Of a stretch of DNA of 64,000 nucleotides, positions 47,285-54,843 are shown piece after piece. Both the position numbers and the translations under genes were made by a program. Positions within the stretch are counted from its first letter, which is position 1; each line of letters opens with the position of its first letter. The stretch comes from Pseudomonadota bacterium (GTDB lineage: Bacteria > Pseudomonadota > Alphaproteobacteria > Rhizobiales > MH13), in the NCBI GenBank assembly GCA_039024915.1, contig JBCCPK010000002.1, forward strand, positions 1 through 64,000, written 5' to 3'. The notes under the pieces are model-generated. The model was not told the origin of the DNA, did not search any database, and saw only the letters and a list, made by a program, of their open reading frames with translations.

Positions 47285-47656
47285 CTAAAGCACCTGGTAC
47301 GAAACCCGGCAAGTGCCCGAAGAAATGCAGCCGATCTGCCGCGCAGCGCCGCGACTCAGATCGATGCCGCGACCGCGAATGAACGGCCCGCGATCATTAA
47401 TGCGCACCGTGACGGAGCGGTTGTTCGATAGATTGGTGACCCGAACGCGGGTGCCGAACGCCAGGGTCCGGTGCGCGGCGGTCAGCCCATCGGGGTTGAA
47501 GCGCTCGCCATTGGCGGTGGTCGAGCAGCATTGGTACCAGCTCGCGGTGGTGACGGTGCCGTCGGCACTATTGGTGGTGTGGTGGGACAGAACGGGCAAT
47601 GACGCGCACGCCGAGACGAACAGGCCGAGGGACACGGCTGTGAGAACCTTCTGCAT
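47285..47656 (-). CDS. RlpA-like double-psi beta-barrel lipoprotein
   Basis: ATG 47656 follows AAGGAA. The 123-residue product has a lipoprotein signal ([15 protein letters not shown]) and an RlpA-type barrel: [60 protein letters not shown] and [12 protein letters not shown]. The catalytic-type His and Asp of RlpA are present. RlpA cleaves or binds denuded peptidoglycan at the septum, but this short form lacks a SPOR domain, so a division-site role is uncertain. Confidence 0.82.
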   Translation of the reverse strand: MQKVLTAVSLGLFVSACASLPVLSHHTTNSADGTVTTASWYQCCSTTANGERFNPDGLTAAHRTLAFGTRVRVTNLSNNRSVTVRINDRGPFIRGRGIDLSRGAARQIGCISSGTCRVSYQVL

Positions 47657-47888
47657 GGAATTTCCTTGGATTGGGGAGAATGCGATGCGGCGCGGTAGAA
47701 AGGCGGAATGCGGAGGAAGTGTGGCGCCCCAGCGCGGAAATCGGACTTGGCATGCTCGGCTAGTTTCGCAGTCTTGACTAACGCCCTTGTTGTGCAAATC
47801 CGCCGAGTAACACTCTAACGTATTGTTGTTCGATGTATTATCTGGGCAGAGTCGCGAGCGCTAAATTCGTTTAAGAACGGGAATTACC

Positions 47889-49247
47889 TTGGAACGCATC
47901 CGTGACCCGATACACGGCCTGATCAAATTTGAAAGCAAGATTGATGAACTTGCCTGGTCTCTGATCGAAACACCTGAGTTTCAGAGACTGCGACGAATTA
48001 AGCAACTTGGTTTTTCGGAATTAACCTTCCCGGGAGCTACGCATAATAGGTTTGCGCATTCCGTTGGTGTTTACGCGAATGCACGAAAGCTACTAAACGT
48101 TGCCGAGGGCTACCTAGGGAGCGGGGCAAGCCAATACGACCCCGATCGCGCGGATGACATTCTGATAGCCTCGCTGCTTCATGATATTGGCCACGGCCCC
48201 TTCAGCCACGCATTCGAAAGAGCCCGCGAGGTAGTTGCGGAACAACGCGACCATGGCCCGATAGAAAAGCATGAGAAGTATTCAGCCAAAATAATTTTAG
48301 ATCCAAATGGGCAGATACTCCCCCTTTTGGAAGATCATCGAGCTGGAATGGCCACCAAGGTAGCCGCTGTTATTAGCTCTGATGAACCAAGAGACATATA
48401 TGATGCAGTTATCTCAAGCTCTTTCGATGCAGATCGTTTAGACTATTTAGTCCGTGACAGATACATGACGGGCACCGGTACGGGTGCAATCGATGTCGAC
48501 TGGTTGATGGACAATTTGGATGGCTTTCTTCTAACAACATCACAAGATGGCGATGAGGACACCTTAACTACGCCAACCTTCGTTTTCAAAACAAAAGGCC
48601 GGCAAGCTGCGGAAGATTTTCTACTGGCAAGATTTAGGCTATATACTGAGGTTTATCTTCATAAGACTACCAGAGGATTTGAAGTACTGCTGACTCGACT
48701 TATCGAGTTAATTGGCAGCGATGATATAGATTCGAGCAAGTTAAATCTGCCAATTGATGACCCGCTTCTGCGCTTTATGCGCGGAGACATCTCGCTCTCC
48801 CGATACCTGCACCTCGACGACTTCGTAGTTTGGAATGCGATTAGGCTCATAGCCGAAGGGGTTCACGCTGAAGCTTCAACGCTTGCGAAACGGCTGCTAA
48901 ACCGAGATCATTTGTATGTTCTTGATTTGTTCTCTGAATTCGGACATAATGATGAAGTGCTTCTGAATGTGGAATACAAGCTTCGTAATCACGCAGGCGC
49001 GGAGCTTGGAAGGAGCGTTTTTGTCGACGATCCCCCAATAAACCTTTACTCGTCAATGCAAGGCGAATCTGAAAAGGTGCATAAAATTGTTCGGGTACTC
49101 AACGGGTCTGGCGAAGCCAAAGAGATTACAGATTTTCCCGAGACAATAATTAGCAAAAAATTAAGGAAAAAAAGACGTTTGGTCCGCTTCTATTATCCCA
49201 CAAGAGAGATGCGCGACGAGGCAGCAAAGCTTTTAAGGGGACGATGA
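47889..49247 (+). CDS. SAMHD1/YwfO-like HD-domain phosphohydrolase
   Basis: The frame opens at TTG 47889 (MERIRDPIHGLIKFESKIDE), the normal beginning of the YwfO/SAMHD1-like family, and encodes 452 residues. Metal-binding residues are visible: H57 in THNRFAHSVGV, H98-D99 in LLHDIGHGPFSH, and the Asp of SSFDADRLDYLVRD. The C-terminal half is specific to the family. Members are dNTP triphosphohydrolases, often allosterically stimulated by dGTP. Codons such as ATA, TTA and AGA are far more frequent than in neighbouring genes, suggesting recent transfer. A YwgA-like gene follows with no spacer. Control of dNTP pools or anti-phage action is inference. Confidence 0.85.
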   Translation: MERIRDPIHGLIKFESKIDELAWSLIETPEFQRLRRIKQLGFSELTFPGATHNRFAHSVGVYANARKLLNVAEGYLGSGASQYDPDRADDILIASLLHDIGHGPFSHAFERAREVVAEQRDHGPIEKHEKYSAKIILDPNGQILPLLEDHRAGMATKVAAVISSDEPRDIYDAVISSSFDADRLDYLVRDRYMTGTGTGAIDVDWLMDNLDGFLLTTSQDGDEDTLTTPTFVFKTKGRQAAEDFLLARFRLYTEVYLHKTTRGFEVLLTRLIELIGSDDIDSSKLNLPIDDPLLRFMRGDISLSRYLHLDDFVVWNAIRLIAEGVHAEASTLAKRLLNRDHLYVLDLFSEFGHNDEVLLNVEYKLRNHAGAELGRSVFVDDPPINLYSSMQGESEKVHKIVRVLNGSGEAKEITDFPETIISKKLRKKRRLVRFYYPTREMRDEAAKLLRGR

Positions 49248-49754
49248 ATGGACAATCAAATCATAGCGACCGTTTTAGCCGCGACTGAAAGAAAGAGGAT
49301 TGTCGGTCGTATCCGTTTCCAAAAAGTATTTTATCTACTTGAACAGCTTGGATTAGATTCTGGCCTTAAGTTTTCTTATCATCACTACGGCCCTTATTCA
49401 GAGGAACTCTCTAAATCTGTTCAGTCCGCTTGCGTTGTTGATAAAATTTTGAAGGAGCAAGTCGACTATACCGTATATGGCAATCCTTTCAGTACCTATA
49501 TCCTGGAAAACGGTACCGAGCAGACTATCACAGCTAAAATTCCGCCTGAAAAGATGGCCAGAAGCCTTGCTGAGATGTTGAAGCTTTCCTCTGTCCAGAT
49601 TGAGTTAGCGGCAACCATCCATTGGATCGCCACCAAGGAGAATTTCCAGGACTGGCGTTCTGAGCTGGTTGCTAGAAAAGCAGGTAAGGCTACAGATGCG
49701 AATGTTAGTCGTGCGCTCTGCTTGCTGGATAAACTCGGTTTGTCTGTCAGTTGA
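49248..49754 (+). CDS. YwgA-like protein (partner of the HD phosphohydrolase)
   Basis: The 168-residue protein starts immediately after the HD stop codon (TGA then ATG), so the two are co-translated. The N-terminal half (KRIVGRIRFQKVFYLLEQLG, then FSYHHYGPYSEELSKSVQSA) closely resembles Bacillus YwgA, whose gene sits beside ywfO in B. subtilis. The FQK...YGPYS pattern also recalls the SocA-like Panacea domain of toxin-antitoxin proteins. The rest is helical and not diagnostic. It shares the low GC and codon use of the HD gene. An antitoxin, adaptor or sensor role for the HD enzyme is inferred from pairing only. Confidence 0.7.
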   Translation: MDNQIIATVLAATERKRIVGRIRFQKVFYLLEQLGLDSGLKFSYHHYGPYSEELSKSVQSACVVDKILKEQVDYTVYGNPFSTYILENGTEQTITAKIPPEKMARSLAEMLKLSSVQIELAATIHWIATKENFQDWRSELVARKAGKATDANVSRALCLLDKLGLSVS

Positions 49755-50081
49755 CTAATAACACGGCGGATAGACCTCCCTCTTATCCCCGCCCGATTTC
49801 CCTCCCCTATCCTCCTCCCACTTCCGTTCACGTGGACAGCGCGTGTGCACCGTGAACCATGCGTGGGGCGGGAGGGCAGGTTTTGTTGGAAGCCGCATCA
49901 TTCAATGGTGGGCGATCCGCGCTCCGTTCCGTCTTCGCCTTTCGCCTTCGGGCGCGTGGCGCATCGGAATGACCGCTTGGATCGCTGTTTCATGAATGGT
50001 GACTCACACGGTTCCCAACAAAGGCCGAACCCCGATAGCGCGAGCTTGAGGGGTGCGCTGGTCGAGCATTCTTTGTAGTCA

Positions 50082-50134
50082 ATCAGGATCGCACGTTGAG
50101 CATGCGACCAGCATGCGAAGCGCAAGATCCTGAT
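50082..50134. repeat. 53-base symmetrical interrupted palindrome
   Basis: ATCAGGATC, nine unpaired bases, GCATGC, five bases, GCATGC, nine unpaired bases, GATCCTGAT. The arms and internal loops are exactly symmetrical in length (9-9-6-5-6-9-9). It could form a long hairpin with an internal loop, or be a binding site. Confidence 0.6.
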
Positions 50135-50323
50135 CAACAAAAATGCCGATCTTCATTTCTGCCTTCGGGCGGTGGGCCTCCCAGTCGCTGGGTCGACGGC
50201 AACTGTGGATTAAAAAGTGGATGGCGGGGACGCGAACCATCTTCGTCACATGACCCACCTCGATCGCGGATAGCGCATCTCATCGGTGACAGATTCACCG
50301 GCGGGCAACGGTTGGCCCCTGCG

Positions 50324-50384
50324 GGCGGGGCGCATCAAGCGCCACCCAATAAACAAAGCGGACCGGCGTTTCATGCGCCCCGCC
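50324..50384. repeat. 12-base perfect inverted repeat
   Basis: GGCGGGGCGCAT at 50324-50335 and ATGCGCCCCGCC at 50373-50384 are exact complements separated by 37 bases. There is no T run on either side, so it is not a typical terminator. Confidence 0.6.
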
Positions 50385-50457
50385 TCGTTCACGTCTCTTG
50401 CTCAAAGGCTTGCGCGTCATTCGCGCATGGCCGCGCTTGGCTATGGCTTTGATTAGG

Positions 50458-50938
50458 GCATCCTTGTTTGCTCTGCGCCTCCGGCACAAATGCAGCATCT
50501 CTGTTTGCTCTGTCCCTCCGGCACAACCGCGGCATCCTTGTTCGCTCTGTGCCTCCGGCACAACCGCTGCATCTCTGTTCGCTCTGTGCCTCCGGCACAA
50601 CCGCAGCATCCTTGTTTACTCTGTGCCTCCGGCACAACCGGGGCATCCCCGTTTGCTCTGTGCCTCCAGCACAACCGCAGCATCCTTGTTTGCTCTGTGC
50701 CTCCGGCACAACCGCGGCATCCTTGTTTCCTCTGTGCCTCCGGCACAACCGCGGCATCATTTTTTGCTCTGTGCCTCCGGCACAACCGCAGCATCCCTGT
50801 TTGCTCTATGCATCCGGCACAACCGCGGCATCCTTGTTTGCTCTATGCATCCGGCACAACCGCGGCATCCTTGTTTGCTCTGTGCCTTCGGCACAACCGC
50901 GGCATCCTTGTTTGCTCTGTGCCTTCGGCACAACCGCG
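50458..50938 (-). repeat. Hairpin tandem repeat array 3 (13 units of exactly 37 bp)
   Basis: Thirteen units, each beginning GCATC on the plus strand, start at 50458 and repeat every 37 bases. On the minus strand each reads GGTTGTGCCGGAGGCACAG, then AGCAAACAAGGATGC. The stem is GTGCC/GGCAC with a 3-base loop; TCC and TTC loops occur. Units 10 and 11 have ATGCATCC. Because 37 is not divisible by three and the unit lacks stops, several frames stay open across the whole array and give the same 37-residue repeat; I do not regard these as genes. Confidence 0.9.
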
Positions 50939-51047
50939 GTGCTTGACGTATGGGCATACGCCCGGCACGCTCCCAAACAGCCATTGGGGGCGCACGTTGA
51001 GCCAAAGCGAAGTGCGAACCCCGGCCAACAAACAAGGGGGAACCAGC

Positions 51048-51251
51048 ATGACCGTCGCACGCGTTACCGAGATCACCGCGTCCTCGCCAAAGAGCTTTGA
51101 CGATGCACTCGACATCGGCATCGAGCGAGCCACCAAGACACTCAAGAACGTCACGGGCGCCTGGATTCAGGAGCAGAAGGTCGTCGTCGAGGATGGCAAG
51201 ATCACCGAGTACCGGGTGAACATGAAAGTCACCTTCATATTGGAAGACTGA
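51048..51251 (+). CDS. Dodecin family flavin-binding protein
   Basis: The 67-residue protein starts at ATG 51048, after AAGGGGG. It matches dodecin: VARVTEITASSPKSFDDALD, GIERATKTLKNVTGAWIQEQ and KITEYRVNMKVTFILED, with the flavin-contacting tryptophan and glutamine in GAWIQEQ. Dodecins form hollow dodecamers that store or buffer flavins. An open frame runs into it from the repeat array upstream, but the true start is certain from the family. Its stop overlaps the next start (TGATG). Confidence 0.92.
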   Translation: MTVARVTEITASSPKSFDDALDIGIERATKTLKNVTGAWIQEQKVVVEDGKITEYRVNMKVTFILED

Positions 51252-51649
51252 TGGCGGGCCGTCTCTTGCAGCTTTTCGCCATCTTGGCGTTCGGGGCGGC
51301 TCTTGTTCCTGCGCCCGCGCTGGCGCAAAGCGACAGTTTCACCTCCATCGCCTACTCGCAATCGACCAACGCCGTCGGCTACGCCTACGACGCGCCGAGC
51401 CAGGAAGCCGCCGAGCGCGATGCGCTGGCCCGCTGCTCCGAGCACGCCGACGATTGCCAGGTGGTCAACTGGTCACAGAACGCCTGCAGCGCGCTGTCGG
51501 TTCAAATCAGCGGCAATGGCGGCTGGGGCGCGGACTGGGGCGAAACGTTCCGCGAAGCGTCCAACAACGCGCAACAGGAGTGCCTGTCGCACAACACTGC
51601 GTGCCAGCCGTTCGTTTGGGTCTGCAATTCGAGCGCGACGCCGAACTAG
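51251..51649 (+). CDS. DUF4189 domain secreted protein
   Basis: The 132-residue protein has a signal peptide (LLQLFAILAFGAALVPAPALA) and a DUF4189 core: FTSIAYSQSTNAVGYAYDAP, SQEAAERDALARCSEHADDC, then WSQNACSALSV and NNAQQECLSHNTACQPFVWV. The cysteines probably form disulfides in the periplasm. The role of DUF4189 is unknown. It is translationally coupled to dodecin, an unusual pairing of a cytoplasmic and an exported product. Confidence 0.85.
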   Translation: MAGRLLQLFAILAFGAALVPAPALAQSDSFTSIAYSQSTNAVGYAYDAPSQEAAERDALARCSEHADDCQVVNWSQNACSALSVQISGNGGWGADWGETFREASNNAQQECLSHNTACQPFVWVCNSSATPN

Positions 51650-52575
51650 GTCGCAAACGCAGGGCCTTCGGCGGGTTGCTTGGCCGGTTTGGTCTCGGCG
51701 TCCGCTCCGCGCAGGCGCTTGACGAGAACGATGGCGAGGCCCGCGAGCGCCGCGCCCGCAACCATGTCGATGACGTAGTGTCCGCCTTCGAGCACCGTTC
51801 CGAGCAGCACGAAGATGTTCACGATGAGGATCGGCCAGCGCAGCAGCGCGATCGGCCAGTAGGCCCACACCGTCAGCAGCGCGAGCGTGGTGTGGAAGGA
51901 GGGAAAAGTGACGAGGCCCTCGATCTCCATCAGCTTGAAGACGCTGAACGAGCCGTCGCGCAGGGCGTTGAAATGCTCAAGATGCCAGATGCCGGCCTGC
52001 GCGCTCATCACCTGCAGCTCGGGCGGTGGCTGATAGTAGATGTAGGCGCCGATCGCGGGCATCAAACCGGCGACGATGACGACAACGAACACGGTCCACG
52101 CATAGGTCAGCAGGAACCGGCGCAGATGGTCGAACTGGCCGCAGAAGCTGAGGATGAAGAACGCGGCAAACAGCTGCCAGGCTGACGAGTGATAGGCGAG
52201 CTCCATCGCGGTTGTGAACCACGGGTACTGCGCCGAGAACGCAAGGAACGCGAGCCAGTCGATGCCCACCGCCGCGTCTATCTGCGCCAGATGCTCGTCG
52301 ATGAGCGGGCGGTTCAGCGTCACCATCGTGTAGGAAATCAAGCCGATGCAGGCCGACACGACCGTCATATAGCCGACTGTTTCGGCGGTCGTCGCGATCT
52401 TCGCGTCGGGCCGGCGGTGGGTGTAGAAATAGGCCAGCCCCCACAGCAGCAGCGCGATGCCGGCATTGACCGCAAACGGCGCCGCTTCAATTGCAAACGG
52501 AGCGAAAGCGGCTGCGAGGCAAGCAGCGGAGATGATTGTGACAGTGGTGAGTTTCAATGCGCGCGATAGCGACAT
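51646..52575 (-). CDS. PAP2 family phosphatase (membrane)
   Basis: The start is ATG 52575 (MSLSRALKLTTVTIISAACL), giving 309 residues; an ATG six codons earlier is possible. Six or so membrane helices surround the PAP2 motifs FPSFHTTLALL and GGHYVIDMVAG, whose histidines and aspartate form the catalytic triad. The KxxxxxxRP motif is degenerate, as in the Aur1/Ipt1-like branch. It probably dephosphorylates a lipid phosphate at the periplasmic face. The stop overlaps the DUF4189 end by 4 bases. Confidence 0.85.
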   Translation of the reverse strand: MSLSRALKLTTVTIISAACLAAAFAPFAIEAAPFAVNAGIALLLWGLAYFYTHRRPDAKIATTAETVGYMTVVSACIGLISYTMVTLNRPLIDEHLAQIDAAVGIDWLAFLAFSAQYPWFTTAMELAYHSSAWQLFAAFFILSFCGQFDHLRRFLLTYAWTVFVVVIVAGLMPAIGAYIYYQPPPELQVMSAQAGIWHLEHFNALRDGSFSVFKLMEIEGLVTFPSFHTTLALLTVWAYWPIALLRWPILIVNIFVLLGTVLEGGHYVIDMVAGAALAGLAIVLVKRLRGADAETKPAKQPAEGPAFAT

Positions 52576-52713
52576 GCTCAGACGTTCCAACAAGCCGACC
52601 GTGTAAACCAGCCGCGACTATGACCGCCGTGTCTTAAACAAGCGTGCGCAGGCCAAGCCCGGACGGCAGAAAAACCATTATGGTCAACCGAAGACTAACG
52701 GCTCGTGCAGCGT

Positions 52714-53400
52714 TTAGGCGCTGAAGCCATCCTGCAGGAATGGGTTGGTCTGGCGCTCGCGTCCAAGTGACGAAGCCGGGCCGTGGCCGGGCAGGAACTG
52801 GTAATCATCGCCGAGCGTAAGCACCGTCTGGAAGATCGACTTCATCAATGTACCGTGGTCGGCAAGCGGCAGGTCCGTTCGGCCGACCGATCCGGCGAAC
52901 AGTACATCGCCCATCACGATAAAGCGGCTCTCGTGGTTGACGAATATGACGTGTCCAGGAGCGTGGCCCGGCGTGTGCAGCACCTCAAAGACCACCTCGC
53001 CAACCTGAATTGTATCCCCGGCCTCAAGCCAACGGTCTATGGTTGGCGCCCGAACACCGGGCACACCGAACATCCGCGCCTGGTCCTCAACATTATCGAT
53101 CAAGGGCGCGTCCGCACTATGGGGTCCGACAATGGGAATGTTGAACTGATCAGCAATATCCTGCGCGCCACCGATGTGATCGATATGACCGTGGGTCAGC
53201 AAAACCTGTTCGAGCTCGATGCCGCCTTGCTGCACCAAGTCGATCAGCCGCTCCGCTTCGCCGCCGGGATCGACAAGGGCAGATCTGCGCGTTGCGGTGC
53301 AGGTCAGAACGGAACAGTTTTGCTGAATATCGGTGACCGGAATGACCGAGACTTCGAGGGCTCGGGCCGGCTGATCGGTGCTGTTGCTTGTGTCTGTCAT
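52714..53400 (-). CDS. MBL-fold hydrolase, YcbL/glyoxalase II-like
   Basis: ATG 53400 (MTDTSNSTDQPARALEVSVI) gives 228 residues. The metallo-beta-lactamase motifs are complete: THGHIDHIGG, HTPGHAPGHVIF, MGDVLFAGSVGRTD and LPGHGPASSLG. The size and the DVLFAGSVGRTDLP segment fit the YcbL branch of short glyoxalase II-like enzymes, which hydrolyse S-lactoylglutathione weakly or other thioesters. It is divergent from the secreted-protein gene at 53508. Confidence 0.9.
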   Translation of the reverse strand: MTDTSNSTDQPARALEVSVIPVTDIQQNCSVLTCTATRRSALVDPGGEAERLIDLVQQGGIELEQVLLTHGHIDHIGGAQDIADQFNIPIVGPHSADAPLIDNVEDQARMFGVPGVRAPTIDRWLEAGDTIQVGEVVFEVLHTPGHAPGHVIFVNHESRFIVMGDVLFAGSVGRTDLPLADHGTLMKSIFQTVLTLGDDYQFLPGHGPASSLGRERQTNPFLQDGFSA

Positions 53401-53507
53401 TGGGCTGGGTTGGCATGGGCCAACCGTGTTGACAAGCGCGTAACGCAAACCGCTTCCCATTTTACCTCGGGGTGTGCCAAAGTGCCGAAGACCGGAGGAT
53501 TCTACCA

Positions 53508-54041
53508 ATGACGCCCCCTACCAAAGCTGCCACTGCCACCACCTGTCTCGCCGCGCAAAAAAGCGCTGGTTCACGTGCCCGCCAAGCCTTGATTTTCGCG
53601 ATGCTGCCGGTTGTTGCATTTGCGTTGATGCTCATTGGCATAAGCGCCGCATGGTCCCACCCAGGCGCGGGAACCCATCCTCCATCAGGCCATCTCGATC
53701 ATCGGTCACTACCAACTTGTGAAGCGGATCGCGTACTCAATCTGATATTGCGCGACACAAGCAACACAGGTGCCATACCGTACCAGCACCCAATTGAAGT
53801 TACGGCAATCGATCGCATTCAGCAGACGCGGCATGTCGGCTCGATGGGACCGGGGTTGCGTGAGCGCCGTTGGTGCACCGCGAGACTGACCCTTGATAGC
53901 CATCAAACGCGGACGGTTTGGTACCTCATTGAGGGGTATGCTGGATTTGCGGGCATCCGATTTGGCGTCGAAAGCTGTGTTGCAGGCCGGGACCTGTGGA
54001 ACGTTTACGGCGGCGATTGCAGCGTCCTTCGCACCTGGTAA
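53508..54041 (+). CDS. Secreted or membrane-anchored protein of unknown function
   Basis: ATG 53508 follows GGAGG by about 9 bases and gives 177 residues. A hydrophobic helix (ALIFAMLPVVAFALMLIGIS) acts as signal or anchor, with AAWSHPG after it. The C-terminal 100 residues contain four cysteines, LNLILRDTSNTGAIPYQHPI, ERRWCTARLTLDSHQTRTVW and YLIEGYAGFAGIRFGVESCV. This resembles a small exported alphaproteobacterial family without a name that I can give. It precedes the RNase T2 gene by 21 bases and is probably cotranscribed with it. Confidence 0.6.
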   Translation: MTPPTKAATATTCLAAQKSAGSRARQALIFAMLPVVAFALMLIGISAAWSHPGAGTHPPSGHLDHRSLPTCEADRVLNLILRDTSNTGAIPYQHPIEVTAIDRIQQTRHVGSMGPGLRERRWCTARLTLDSHQTRTVWYLIEGYAGFAGIRFGVESCVAGRDLWNVYGGDCSVLRTW

Positions 54042-54062
54042 GCCCAAATAAGGCGGACGCGT

Positions 54063-54770
54063 ATGCTCAGCCTCCGGCGAGCAGGGCAGATCACGATCAT
54101 CGCAATCGGGATCGCGGTCGCAGTCGTTACGGGAAATGGTGGTTTCCGTGGGGATCCCACGAACGATCAACAGTCACCAGCTGATCAACCATCAGGCTTC
54201 GATTTTTACGTTCTGGCACTGAGTTGGTCGCCCGCATTCTGCTTGACCGACGCCGGCAAGAATTCGCCGCTGCAGTGCGGACCAGACGCAGAATTTGGCT
54301 TCATCACGCATGGGCTCTGGCCGCAGTTCGATGATGGATGGCCATCGTTCTGCCAGACAGACTATGGTGACCCGCCGCCGGACTCGGTCGTGGATACGCT
54401 CCTTCCAAGCATGCCCGATCGGGGATTGATTGAGCATCAATGGGACAAGCACGGCACCTGCACCGGCCTTTCCCCTGCGGCCTATGCGCTGGCGACCATC
54501 GCAGCGCGTGACGCTATCGCAATACCAGGCGCTTTGTTACCCGATGGCGGAGGCCACCAGCTTCCACAGCGCCTTGATGCATCCGATATTGAAACCGCTT
54601 TTCTGTCTGTCAATTCCGGTTTGCGCAGGGACGGCATTGCAGTTCAGTGCCGAAACGGGCGGCTTACCGAGGTGCGCGTTTGCCTAACCACAGACCTTGA
54701 TCCACGCACCTGCCAGCAGGTTGATCGAAACGGCTGCACACAATCAAATCTCGAAATCGTGCCGCCTTGA
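54063..54770 (+). CDS. Secreted ribonuclease T2
   Basis: The 235-residue protein has an N-terminal hydrophobic signal (ITIIAIGIAVAVV) and the T2 catalytic segments: CAS I FITHGLWPQ and CAS II EHQWDKHGTC, both with their histidines. FYVLALSWSPAFC opens the domain, and cysteines are placed for disulfides. It degrades RNA to 2',3'-cyclic nucleotides and 3'-nucleotides, which the CpdB-like enzyme encoded at 40569-42542 could process further. It is probably periplasmic or extracellular. Confidence 0.92.
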   Translation: MLSLRRAGQITIIAIGIAVAVVTGNGGFRGDPTNDQQSPADQPSGFDFYVLALSWSPAFCLTDAGKNSPLQCGPDAEFGFITHGLWPQFDDGWPSFCQTDYGDPPPDSVVDTLLPSMPDRGLIEHQWDKHGTCTGLSPAAYALATIAARDAIAIPGALLPDGGGHQLPQRLDASDIETAFLSVNSGLRRDGIAVQCRNGRLTEVRVCLTTDLDPRTCQQVDRNGCTQSNLEIVPP

Positions 54771-54843
54771 ACCCAGCAGCGCTTGACGACAAAGGGCTGA
54801 GAGGGCCAACCAAAGGCTTCACGAACCGCACCTCAGGGTTACC

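Larger units (their letters stand above)
49755..50457. other. 700-base gene-free stretch with two large inverted repeats
   Basis: No frame here has family features. GC content returns to the chromosomal level after 49760. It contains an interrupted palindrome at 50082-50134 and a 12-base inverted repeat at 50324-50335/50373-50384, described separately. It separates the HD/YwgA cassette from array 3. Confidence 0.5.

Noticed and set aside
50458-50938. CRISPR array
   Set aside because: The period of 37 bp is too short for repeat plus spacer, all parts of the unit are conserved, there are no variable spacers and no cas genes nearby.
50389-51035. Several long overlapping open frames on both strands across the 37-bp repeat array (100-250 residues, cysteine- and proline-rich)
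   Set aside because: They come from the repeat unit lacking stops and having a period of 37; all frames give the same cyclic peptide. None has a good start or a family match. The frame that runs into dodecin is replaced by the true dodecin start at 51048.
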